DNA of 6,506 nt from NCBI GenBank assembly GCA_012511315.1, contig JAAZGI010000140.1:1-6506 (forward strand), read 5' to 3'. Origin of the DNA: Clostridium sp. Its GTDB lineage: Bacteria; Bacillota; Clostridia; Clostridiales; Clostridiaceae. The notes beneath the pieces are model-generated. The model saw only the letters and a program-made list of their open reading frames with translations. It searched no databases and was not told the origin of the DNA. The translations under genes and the position numbers were made by a program. Shown here one piece after another: positions 1 to 5,241 of the stretch; the stretch's first letter is position 1; the number at the start of each line of letters is the position of its first letter.

Positions 1-540
1 AAGGTAGAAGAAAGTGGCGCTAAAGTGATTCAAATTCCTAGCTCAGATTCCATAGAGGGATCCTACGCTGGTATGGAAAAAATTGGTGAAATTGTAAATG
101 CCAATGAAGAAGCAGCCAAACTAGTAGAAACCATTAAAACTGACATTGCAACCATCGTAGAAAAAGTAAAAGACCAAGAACCCGTTACAGCATACTATGT
201 GGCAGGCTTCGGTAAAAATGGCGACTATACAGCCGGTGCAAATACCTTTATGAATGACCTCATCGTAGCAGCTGGCGGCGACAACATAGCCAAAGATGCA
301 GAAGGTTGGTCCTACACAGCAGAAAAGCTCTTAGAAAAAGATCCTCAATATATCTTTATCGGAACCATGTCGCAAATGACCGATGACTTTAAAGCAACCG
401 AACCATACAACAACCTAACAGCTGTTAAAGAAGATCAAGTGGTTGAGCTCGATGACAACATCATCAGCCGCGAAGGCCCACGGATGGCAGAAGCTGTTGA
501 AGCCATCGCCAAAGCCCTTCACTCAGAATTGTTCGACTAA
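1..540 (+). CDS. ABC transporter substrate-binding protein, FecB/BtuF type (5'-truncated)
   Basis: This is the C-terminal 179 residues of an extracytoplasmic solute-binding protein for iron-siderophore, haem or cobalamin-type substrates. The reading frame is open from the first base, so the true start and the lipoprotein signal lie before the window; the GTG at position 25 is internal. Visible family features are the end of the N-lobe (SGAKVIQIPSSDS), the long linking helix (about residues 24-56 of the fragment), the C-lobe strand AYYVAGFG, the conserved GANTFMNDLIVAAGG segment and the closing ISREGPRMAEAVEAIAKALH helix. Members of this family form two lobes joined by one rigid helix and deliver substrate to a FecCD permease. 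Such a permease and its ATPase follow downstream on the same strand, but only after a terminator and about 600 bases. The family assignment is fairly secure; the substrate is not visible. Confidence 0.88.
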   Translation, partial: KVEESGAKVIQIPSSDSIEGSYAGMEKIGEIVNANEEAAKLVETIKTDIATIVEKVKDQEPVTAYYVAGFGKNGDYTAGANTFMNDLIVAAGGDNIAKDAEGWSYTAEKLLEKDPQYIFIGTMSQMTDDFKATEPYNNLTAVKEDQVVELDDNIISREGPRMAEAVEAIAKALHSELFD

Positions 541-608
541 ACTATTTTCAATCTAATCTAATCCTCTAGATTTAAACAATAAAAAGTCAGAACAAAACCC
601 ATTAATCA

Positions 609-656
609 AATCAATTAGGAGAAGCTACCTTAGGCTCTCCTAATTGATTCATTTTT
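609..656 (+). terminator. Rho-independent terminator after the substrate-binding protein
   Basis: A 14-bp perfect stem is formed by 609-622 (AATCAATTAGGAGA) and 636-649 (TCTCCTAATTGATT), with a possible inner GC/GC extension. The sequence CATTTTT follows at 650-656. It lies 69 bases after the stop codon of the binding-protein gene, so it probably ends that transcript before the permease gene. Confidence 0.8.
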
Positions 657-720
657 AAAGTGAAAAGTTAAATCCAAAGGTTAAAATAAAGATTTAAAAT
701 GAAGAATAAAATTCAGACAA

Positions 721-744
721 GCTGTTTTATTAGCTGTTTTATTA
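721..744. repeat. Perfect 12-bp tandem duplication
   Basis: The unit GCTGTTTTATTA occurs twice head to tail at 721-732 and 733-744 with no mismatch. It is in the non-coding stretch between the binding-protein and permease genes. It is probably a replication-slippage product; no function is evident. Confidence 0.75.
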
Positions 745-794
745 GAAATTAGTTCAATGAATATACCTAGACCACAAATCTCTTTCTAAACCAG

Positions 795-839
795 TTAATT
801 TATCTAATCCATGGGATTTCCATGGATTAGATAAATTAA
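795..839. repeat. Long perfect inverted repeat (20-bp stem, 5-nt loop)
   Basis: Positions 795-814 (TTAATTTATCTAATCCATGG) are the exact reverse complement of 820-839, with the loop GATTT between them. A G-T pair and an A-T pair could extend the base outward. No T-tract follows on either strand, so it does not look like a standard intrinsic terminator. It could be a transcript-stabilising or RNase III-type hairpin, a cruciform, or a remnant of a small mobile repeat. It sits about 140 bases after the terminator of the binding-protein gene and about 310 bases before the permease start. Confidence 0.8.
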
Positions 840-902
840 TTCACATTAGAGAAACGAGCCAATCGAATAATGGTGAAGTAAAGAGAATCAAGGAAAGTAG
901 AT

Positions 903-1062
903 CTCTAAGCTAAACAAATTAGAGCATTAGTAAGCTCTAAGCTAAACAAAGTAGAGTACAAGAGAATTTAAAGCTAGGAAAAATAAGAAAACAAGAGAGC
1001 TTTAAGTTTAAAAAGTAGAGAGTAAAAGAGTTTAAAGCAAAACCAATAGAAATATAAGAGAG
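903..1062. repeat. Degenerate direct repeat array, about five units of 32 bp
   Basis: Five consecutive 32-base blocks begin at 903, 935, 967, 999 and 1031. The first 22 bases of blocks 1 and 2 differ at one position (CTCTAAGCTAAACAAA followed by TTAGAG or GTAGAG). Block 4 (CTTTAAGTTTAAAAAGTAGA, from 1000) is clearly related. Blocks 3 and 5 both begin TTTAAAGC and end in an AAGAGAG-like purine run. The plus strand is strikingly purine-rich. The block at 871-902 may be a further, weaker copy. The period is close to three helical turns. No open reading frame explains the repeats. They precede the permease gene by about 85 bases, so a regulatory role is possible but unproven. Confidence 0.6.
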
Positions 1063-1132
1063 CTATGAGATGCACTAAAAGGCTGCAAAAAACCTTTATA
1101 AAGCTCAGCATGACTAGTTCAATCAAACTATG

Positions 1133-1140
1133 AGGAGGAG
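1133..1140 (+). promoter_or_regulatory. Ribosome binding site that fixes the permease start at 1148
   Basis: AGGAGGAG at 1133-1140 is a near-perfect Shine-Dalgarno sequence seven bases before ATG 1148. An in-frame ATG at 1130 lies upstream of and touching this motif and would translate the ribosome binding site itself as MRRR. The downstream ATG is therefore preferred. Confidence 0.85.
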
Positions 1141-1147
1141 ATGCCGG

Positions 1148-2188
1148 ATGAAAAAGAAAATGAAAAATTATGTGCCCTTGTTTTTATCCTTGGTCGCCAT
1201 TCTCCTGGTATTGGCTATAGTATCGGTCACTTTGGGGGATGCATCCATTCCTGTTCGCGAAACAGGGCAAATCCTTTGGCATAAGTTATTAGAGTTTCTT
1301 GGCTTAGGTGACTCCATTGGAGGGCCGCGAGAAATTATTTTGTTTAATATCCGAATCCCACGAATTATTATGGCTATCTTTGTTGGTGCCGGTCTTGCTA
1401 ATGTGGGATGTGCTTATCAAGGGGTTTTTCGAAACTCCATGGCCGATCCTTATATCTTAGGGATTTCCTCAGGGGCCACCTTAGGAGCCGCTCTTGCCAT
1501 TAGTTTAGGCATTTCAGAGTCCGTATCAGGTTTTGGCGCAGTCACCCTAGCTGCCTTTGCCGGTGCTATGGGCGCAACAGTGTTAGTCTATAGCTTAGCC
1601 ATGCGCCGCCATCGCGCCACCACAACCTCATTACTTTTAGCGGGAGTGGCCGTGAGCTATTTTTTATCAGCCATCGTGTCCTTAATTTTAGTGTTTGATG
1701 AGCAGAATGTATCTCGGATTGTCTATTGGACCATGGGTTCTTTATCTAGCGTGAGCTATCAGCAAATTGCTATTTTAATTCCTGTGGTGTTATTGGGATC
1801 TTTTCTTCTTTATTCCAATTGGCGGGAGCTAGATATCCTCTCCTCAGGGGAAGAAGTAGCCCGGTCCATGGGCGTAGAAACAGATAAGGTCAAGGTGAGA
1901 ATCTTAATCTATTCTTCTTTAGTCGTAGCTGTATCCGTCGCCTTTACAGGCGTGATTGGCTTTGTAGGGTTAATGATGCCCCATATTATGCGCATTATCG
2001 TTGGACCCTCCCATAAACGATTGATTCCTTTTGCCATGATGGCCGGAGCGATCTTTCTTCTCTTAGCCGATACCATTGCCCGGTCTTTAATCGATGGTGC
2101 CGAACTCCCAGTGGGAGCTGTCACCGCTTTATTTGGAGCCCCTTATTTTATTTGGCTCTTAACTAGAGGCAAGGGAGGGCAGCTCTAA
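1148..2188 (+). CDS. ABC transporter permease, FecCD/BtuC family
   Basis: This 346-residue polytopic membrane protein is the channel subunit of a metal-chelate, haem or cobalamin importer. Family members have about ten membrane helices and work as a homodimer. An N-terminal hydrophobic helix spans about residues 8-29. The family signatures are present: RIPR (69-72), the Q-x-x-x-RNSMADPYILGISSGA region (91-110), the ATPase-coupling segment GEEVARSMGVETDKVK, and GVIGFVGLMMPHIMR. The C-terminal ELPVGAVTALFGAPYF motif starts at about 319. The length is normal for the family. The start at 1148 is chosen for its ribosome binding site; a start at 1130 would add six residues encoded by that site. The stop codon overlaps the ATPase start by one base, showing translational coupling. 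Substrate specificity cannot be read from the sequence. No good promoter is seen immediately upstream, though the gap from 657 to 1147 may contain one. Confidence 0.93.
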   Translation: MKKKMKNYVPLFLSLVAILLVLAIVSVTLGDASIPVRETGQILWHKLLEFLGLGDSIGGPREIILFNIRIPRIIMAIFVGAGLANVGCAYQGVFRNSMADPYILGISSGATLGAALAISLGISESVSGFGAVTLAAFAGAMGATVLVYSLAMRRHRATTTSLLLAGVAVSYFLSAIVSLILVFDEQNVSRIVYWTMGSLSSVSYQQIAILIPVVLLGSFLLYSNWRELDILSSGEEVARSMGVETDKVKVRILIYSSLVVAVSVAFTGVIGFVGLMMPHIMRIIVGPSHKRLIPFAMMAGAIFLLLADTIARSLIDGAELPVGAVTALFGAPYFIWLLTRGKGGQL

Positions 2189-2955
2189 TGGAAATTAAAA
2201 ACCTACAGTTTGCCTATGATAAAAAACCGGTCTTAACAGACATTAACCTAACCTTTCCTCAAGGTAAATTTATCTCGATTTTAGGACCTAACGGCTCTGG
2301 TAAAAGTACCTTGCTCAAGTTAATCTTAGGTTTAATTAAACCAGATGGGGGAGAAATCACCCTAGAGGGTAGACCCGTAAAAGACATGAAAACCTTAGAA
2401 AAAGCCAAGCTTTTATCCTATGTGCCGCAAAGCTTTCAAAATAGCTATGAGTTTACTGTTGAAGAAGTGGTCAGCATGGGACGCTATCCCTTTATCAAAC
2501 AATTTGGCAATGCCAGCAAAGAGGACCATAAGATTTGTCTGGAGGCCATGGAGCTCACAGAGACTCTACGCTTTAAAGATCAACCAGTTAGCCGAATCTC
2601 TGGGGGAGAACTGCAACGAGTTTCAGTAGCTCGAGCCATTGCCCAAACCACACCCTGGATTCTTTTAGATGAACCAGTTAACCATCTTGATGTTAGTCAT
2701 CAAGTAGGCATCCTAAAGGCTCTACAAGCCATGACACCAGAACGGACGATAATTACCGTGATGCATGATTTAAACCTAGCCAGAGATTTTTCCGACCATG
2801 TCATTATGCTCCATGAAGGCAAAGTTGTTAAAACGGGCAAGCCAGGGGAGTGCATTGATCCTAAGGTGTTATCTAATATCTATGATTTGGAATTTATCAA
2901 AGCTCACACAGCCGATGGTTCTCTACAATACTTGTTTCCCAAGACCAAGCCATAA
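2188..2955 (+). CDS. ABC transporter ATP-binding protein, FepC/BtuD type
   Basis: This 255-residue cytoplasmic ATPase would drive import through the FecCD-type permease encoded just before it. All nucleotide-binding motifs are intact: Walker A GPNGSGKST (33-41), Q-loop glutamine 81 in YVPQS, signature ISGGELQR (137-144), Walker B ILLDEP (158-163) with catalytic Glu162, D-loop NHLD (165-168) and switch His193 in VMHDLN. The segment VSMGRYPF (95-102) is typical of ATPases that serve iron-chelate and cobalamin importers. Its ATG shares the final A of the permease stop codon (TAATG), so the two genes are one translationally coupled unit. The C-terminal tail is short, as usual for the family. A bidirectional terminator follows about 107 bases after the stop. 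Function is confident at family level; iron chelate versus corrinoid is undetermined. Confidence 0.94.
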   Translation: MEIKNLQFAYDKKPVLTDINLTFPQGKFISILGPNGSGKSTLLKLILGLIKPDGGEITLEGRPVKDMKTLEKAKLLSYVPQSFQNSYEFTVEEVVSMGRYPFIKQFGNASKEDHKICLEAMELTETLRFKDQPVSRISGGELQRVSVARAIAQTTPWILLDEPVNHLDVSHQVGILKALQAMTPERTIITVMHDLNLARDFSDHVIMLHEGKVVKTGKPGECIDPKVLSNIYDLEFIKAHTADGSLQYLFPKTKP

Positions 2956-3061
2956 ATTCTTTCCTTCTTCCTTTGCTAGCAGGAGAAATGAGAAGATTCA
3001 ATTGTGAACTCTATAAAAATCCGTTGAAATCAGGAGAGCGTTTAGGTTTAGATTCTCGCCA

Positions 3062-3103
3062 CAAATAAGACAGGCAGCCAATTGAGGCTGCCTGTCTTAT
3101 TTG
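3062..3103. terminator. Bidirectional intrinsic terminator between convergent genes
   Basis: An 18-bp perfect stem is formed by 3062-3079 (CAAATAAGACAGGCAGCC) and 3086-3103, with the 6-base loop AATTGA. The GC-rich core is flanked by A-rich 5' and T-rich 3' arm ends, which gives a T-rich tail when read from either strand. It lies almost midway between the ATPase stop (2955) and the stop of the minus-strand SH3 gene (3207), so it probably ends both transcripts. Confidence 0.88.
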
Positions 3104-3136
3104 CTTTATATGATTTTAAAATTGTTTCGTAAATTC

Positions 3137-3191
3137 TTGCATTACACTGTTGCATTACACTTGTTGCACTACACTTGTTGCATTAAAATTG
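3137..3191. repeat. Four tandem 13-14 bp repeats
   Basis: Units at 3137-3149, 3150-3163, 3164-3177 and 3178-3191 follow the pattern TTGCATTACACTTG. The second and third differ at one base, the first lacks one T, and the last is diverged (TTGCATTAAAATTG). The array lies between the bidirectional terminator and the stop codon of the minus-strand gene, so it would be in that gene's 3' untranslated region. It has the form of a small variable-number tandem repeat. Confidence 0.8.
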
Positions 3192-3206
3192 TTTTCTCTT
3201 AACTTC

Positions 3207-4529
3207 TTAGTCGATGGGTACACCATAGTAATGGGTGTTGACGGAACTTTGACACATTTGCAGAGAGATGGCTTCTTCTTTACCACCGTGAGTATAAATA
3301 TCTGCCAGGCTAACGCCGTTATCGTAGGTTAAGTAAATTGATTTATTGGGGTTGCTTTTTACATCTGTAATCTTATAGGTTCTAACTTTTCCATTTAAAT
3401 CAGAAATAGAAACTAATGAGCCTTTTTTAATGTTGATCATATAATTAAAGACGCCTGAGCCATGACCTAAAATCATGGTGGTCTTGTTGTCATAGTTCTT
3501 TAAGGCAGGACCCCAGGTAACTAATAACCCTTTATCTAAGAATGGTTGAAGGTCTGTTCCATTCATATAGTTATGCCCGTTCCAAGCAGGATCTAAATGA
3601 GGTCTAAGGTCTGTGATTTTCTTATGGAGACCGCCCTTATAGCCGATGCTATGAACTGGGATATTGCTGGATGAGTCAGAGCTGTCTGATAAGGTAAGAT
3701 ATTTTGAGGATAAATATCCGGTGGTTCCACTCACGTTAACCTTATACCAAGTAGAATTATATTTGGAAATCAAGATGACAGAAGTTCCCGTGGATAACTT
3801 GCGAATAATGGAATAGGAAGTGGAGGGACCTGTTCTAAAGTTTACTGACGCATTGGTATAGTAGGAACTATTAGTCGATGGCGGCGATGATGGAGGAGGT
3901 GAGGTTAAATATTTGGAGTACACATAACCAATCGTGCCACTCACGCGAACCTTATACCAAGTAGAACTAACCATTGAGATAAGCTCCACTTTTGTTCCAG
4001 AAGGTAGATTCCGGATGATAGAGTAACTCGTTGAAGGACCTGTTCTAAAATTGACTGAACCGGTAGTAGTTAAAGTACTATCCGTATCTGGAGTCGTCTG
4101 AGAAACTGCTTTTAAATATTTAGAGGCAGTATAGCCAATCTTGCCATTTGCCTTTATTTTATACCATGAAGAATTATATTTTGATATGAGTTCAACTCTG
4201 GTTCCCCGTGGAAGTGAACCGATGATGGAGTAGTTTACGGAAGGACCACTTCTAAAATTCAGGGAATTGGCTGTGGTTTCCATATAAGTCGATGTTTGCG
4301 GTAAGGTCATGGTGGTTAAATCAACCACTTCAGATAAAGAAGAAACATCGGCTAGAGAAGAGGGGTTAGAAGTAAGTGTGTTTAATGGATCGGTAGAGTT
4401 AGCGTTTTTAATGGATTGAATTTCTTTACTTTGTTTATAAAGTTGACTTTCTGGGTTGAGTTGAGTTGGTCCAGCGAATAATCCAATGGAAAAAGCTAAA
4501 GTGGTTAACAGAATACTAAGGTGTTTCAT
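3207..4529 (-). CDS. Secreted protein with three SH3b repeats and a C-terminal sortase-like domain
   Basis: This 440-residue protein has a short hydrophobic N-terminus (MKHLSILLTTLAFSIGLFAG) that looks like a signal peptide, then a low-complexity Ser/Thr/Asn region. Three bacterial SH3 (SH3b) repeats follow at about 87-140, 156-208 and 226-279. Each has the N-F-R-S/T-G-P-S core, a WYK strand and a GY-x-x-SKYL ending; repeats 2 and 3 are nearly identical. Thr/Ser/Pro-rich linkers join them. SH3b repeats commonly bind peptidoglycan. Residues about 290-440 resemble a sortase: TMILGHGSGVF supplies a candidate catalytic His356 and ISLQMCQSS a candidate Cys426, 70 residues apart. No Arg follows the Cys; His433 in HYYGV stands about where the Arg would be expected. 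No second membrane helix or LPXTG motif is seen. The start has the ribosome binding site AAGGAAGG. Secretion and SH3b content are confident. Sortase homology is my motif reading, and enzymatic activity is unproven. Confidence 0.85.
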   Translation of the reverse strand: MKHLSILLTTLAFSIGLFAGPTQLNPESQLYKQSKEIQSIKNANSTDPLNTLTSNPSSLADVSSLSEVVDLTTMTLPQTSTYMETTANSLNFRSGPSVNYSIIGSLPRGTRVELISKYNSSWYKIKANGKIGYTASKYLKAVSQTTPDTDSTLTTTGSVNFRTGPSTSYSIIRNLPSGTKVELISMVSSTWYKVRVSGTIGYVYSKYLTSPPPSSPPSTNSSYYTNASVNFRTGPSTSYSIIRKLSTGTSVILISKYNSTWYKVNVSGTTGYLSSKYLTLSDSSDSSSNIPVHSIGYKGGLHKKITDLRPHLDPAWNGHNYMNGTDLQPFLDKGLLVTWGPALKNYDNKTTMILGHGSGVFNYMINIKKGSLVSISDLNGKVRTYKITDVKSNPNKSIYLTYDNGVSLADIYTHGGKEEAISLQMCQSSVNTHYYGVPID

Positions 4530-4538
4530 TCATTACGA

Positions 4539-4546
4539 CCTTCCTT
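4539..4546 (-). promoter_or_regulatory. Ribosome binding site of the SH3b-sortase-like gene
   Basis: Read on the minus strand, positions 4546-4539 give AAGGAAGG, nine bases before the ATG ending at 4529. This supports that ATG, which is followed directly by the signal-peptide-like segment. Confidence 0.75.
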
Positions 4547-4553
4547 GTTTTTT

Positions 4554-4569
4554 TAAGTTGATCAACTTA
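4554..4569. promoter_or_regulatory. 16-bp perfect palindrome, possible operator
   Basis: TAAGTTGATCAACTTA at 4554-4569 is identical to its own reverse complement. It lies 24 bases before the start codon of the SH3b-sortase-like gene and just downstream of the weak promoter candidate. That is the usual place for a repressor operator. I cannot assign a regulator family to it. Self-complementary DNA of this length in AT-rich sequence may also arise by chance. Confidence 0.45.
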
Positions 4570-4583
4570 GTTATAATGTTACT

Positions 4584-4611
4584 ATGATATGCATAATATA
4601 ACAACGGTAAA
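4584..4611 (-). promoter_or_regulatory. Weak sigma-A-type promoter candidate for the SH3b-sortase-like gene
   Basis: On the minus strand, TTTACC (4611-4606) and TATCAT (4589-4584) are separated by 16 bases and match the -35 and -10 consensus at four and five of six positions. Transcription would begin near 4577, putting the palindrome at 4554-4569 in the initially transcribed region. An alternative pair, TTGTTA and TAACAT with 17 bases between, overlaps it. The region is very AT-rich, so either match could be accidental. Confidence 0.3.
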
Positions 4612-4859
4612 TAGAGAATATTTTTATAAAAATCATCTTTAATTTACTGCTTATACCAATGCTTATTTGGGTTTTAATGAATTCAAGACACAGGAAAAGA
4701 ATTGCAGCAATCAGGGGTTATGCAATGGATTTAAATGTTTATGCATAAATTGAAATTGATACAATAATAGAGGCAATACAAATTAGAATCGAATCAAATT
4801 ATTGGCTGTTACCAAGTCTAAAACATCTTCCTTTTCATTGAAACAAATATAAGCAGTAC
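4612..4859. other. Non-coding AT-rich stretch with no confident gene
   Basis: No convincing gene is seen here on either strand. A 29-codon plus-strand frame (ATG at 4659, stop at 4746-4748) has no ribosome binding site. A 14-bp palindrome, ATTTTTATAAAAAT, lies at 4620-4633. TACAAT at 4760-4765 could be a -10 element but lacks a good -35. The rest shows nothing I can name. Confidence 0.5.
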
Positions 4860-4887
4860 ATAAAACCCACTCGGAAGTGGGTTTTAT
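4860..4887. terminator. Isolated intrinsic-terminator-like hairpin
   Basis: A 12-bp perfect stem pairs 4860-4871 (ATAAAACCCACT) with 4876-4887 (AGTGGGTTTTAT) around the tetraloop CGGA. The A-rich 5' and T-rich 3' flanks make it a potential terminator on both strands. No recognised gene ends next to it on either strand: it lies 331 bases upstream of the minus-strand gene start and 355 bases before rarA. It may end an unrecognised small RNA, block read-through, or mark a lost gene. Confidence 0.65.
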
Positions 4888-5022
4888 CAATATCAGCACT
4901 AATTAAAATAATATGTAAAGCAAAATCTAATATATAATCAAATAGTCGACAAAATTGTGATTATAAATAATCTATTAGAAAGCAAACAGCGTCAAAGTTA
5001 GAAAAAGGAACAGATTAAAGTT
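4888..5022. other. Non-coding AT-rich spacer
   Basis: Nothing recognisable is seen between the isolated hairpin and the rarA promoter candidate. There is no ribosome binding site followed by an extended frame on either strand. Confidence 0.5.
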
Positions 5023-5051
5023 CATTGCCCTAGATGGGCATATGTTATAAT
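5023..5051 (+). promoter_or_regulatory. Extended -10 promoter for the rarA transcript
   Basis: TGTTATAAT at 5043-5051 is a perfect extended -10 element (TGnTATAAT). The -35 is poor: CATTGC at 5023-5028 has 17-base spacing, or TTGCCC at 5025-5030 has 15-base spacing. This fits an extended -10 promoter that depends little on a -35. The start would be near 5058. The -10 is embedded in the inverted repeat TATGTT-8 nt-AACATA (5041-5060), and a second small hairpin TGCCC/GGGCA (5026-5040) covers the spacer. Either could be an operator. Confidence 0.6.
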
Positions 5052-5054
5052 CAG

Positions 5055-5124
5055 AACATAAGTTTGGGTGAACCATAGAGTCCTTCTTTGAAAGATTTTA
5101 GAAGGTCTCCCCTAAACTAGTGTT
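5055..5124 (+). promoter_or_regulatory. Long bulged hairpin at the 5' end of the rarA leader RNA
   Basis: The lower helix pairs 5055-5068 with 5111-5124, with one A/A mismatch and G-T pairs; its core is AGTTTGGG against CCCTAAACT. A nine-base bulge, TGAACCATA (5069-5077), sits opposite a single C. The upper helix pairs 5078-5087 (GAGTCCTTCT) with 5100-5109, with one T/T mismatch, and closes on a 12-base loop. The predicted transcription start near 5058 coincides with the base of the structure. The leader then continues for about 115 bases to rarA, with small hairpins such as CAGACA/TGTCTG (5207-5221). From memory, 6S RNA genes are often placed near rarA in Firmicutes, so a 6S-type RNA was considered. 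I could not build the closing stem and central bubble of 6S, and no terminator precedes rarA. I recognise no riboswitch class. Confidence 0.4.
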
Positions 5125-5241
5125 AGCTTGCACAACTAAGAGATTGAATTGTAAATTCATGATATTAAGATTGATTCCACATAGAGTGAATGAACCTCAT
5201 AGTCAACAGACATTGTGTCTGAGAAAGGGAATAGAAAATAA

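Noticed and set aside
903..1062. Possible CRISPR array
   Set aside because: The repeats are degenerate and contiguous with no unique spacers, and no cas gene is in the window.
1053..1102. TATAAG (1053-1058) and TATAAA (1097-1102) as -10 elements for the permease operon
   Set aside because: Neither has an acceptable -35 at 16-18 bases, and such matches are expected by chance in AT-rich DNA.
1909..2124. Minus-strand 71-codon frame inside the permease gene
   Set aside because: It lies wholly within a well-supported permease coding region, has no ribosome binding site and shows no family resemblance.
2420..3007. Two 69-codon plus-strand frames overlapping the ATPase gene (2420-2629 and 2798-3007)
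   Set aside because: They are out-of-frame shadows of the ATPase, whose motifs are all intact in its own frame.
3150..3332. 60-codon plus-strand frame opposite the end of the SH3b-sortase-like gene
   Set aside because: It starts inside the tandem repeats and runs antisense to a supported coding region; no ribosome binding site is present.
4659..4748. 29-codon plus-strand frame beginning MLIWVLMNSR
   Set aside because: It has no Shine-Dalgarno sequence, is very short and resembles nothing I recognise.
5055..5124. T-box, SRP RNA, RNase P or cobalamin riboswitch
   Set aside because: The GGGTGAACC stretch only superficially resembles a T-box; the conserved cores of these RNA classes are absent.
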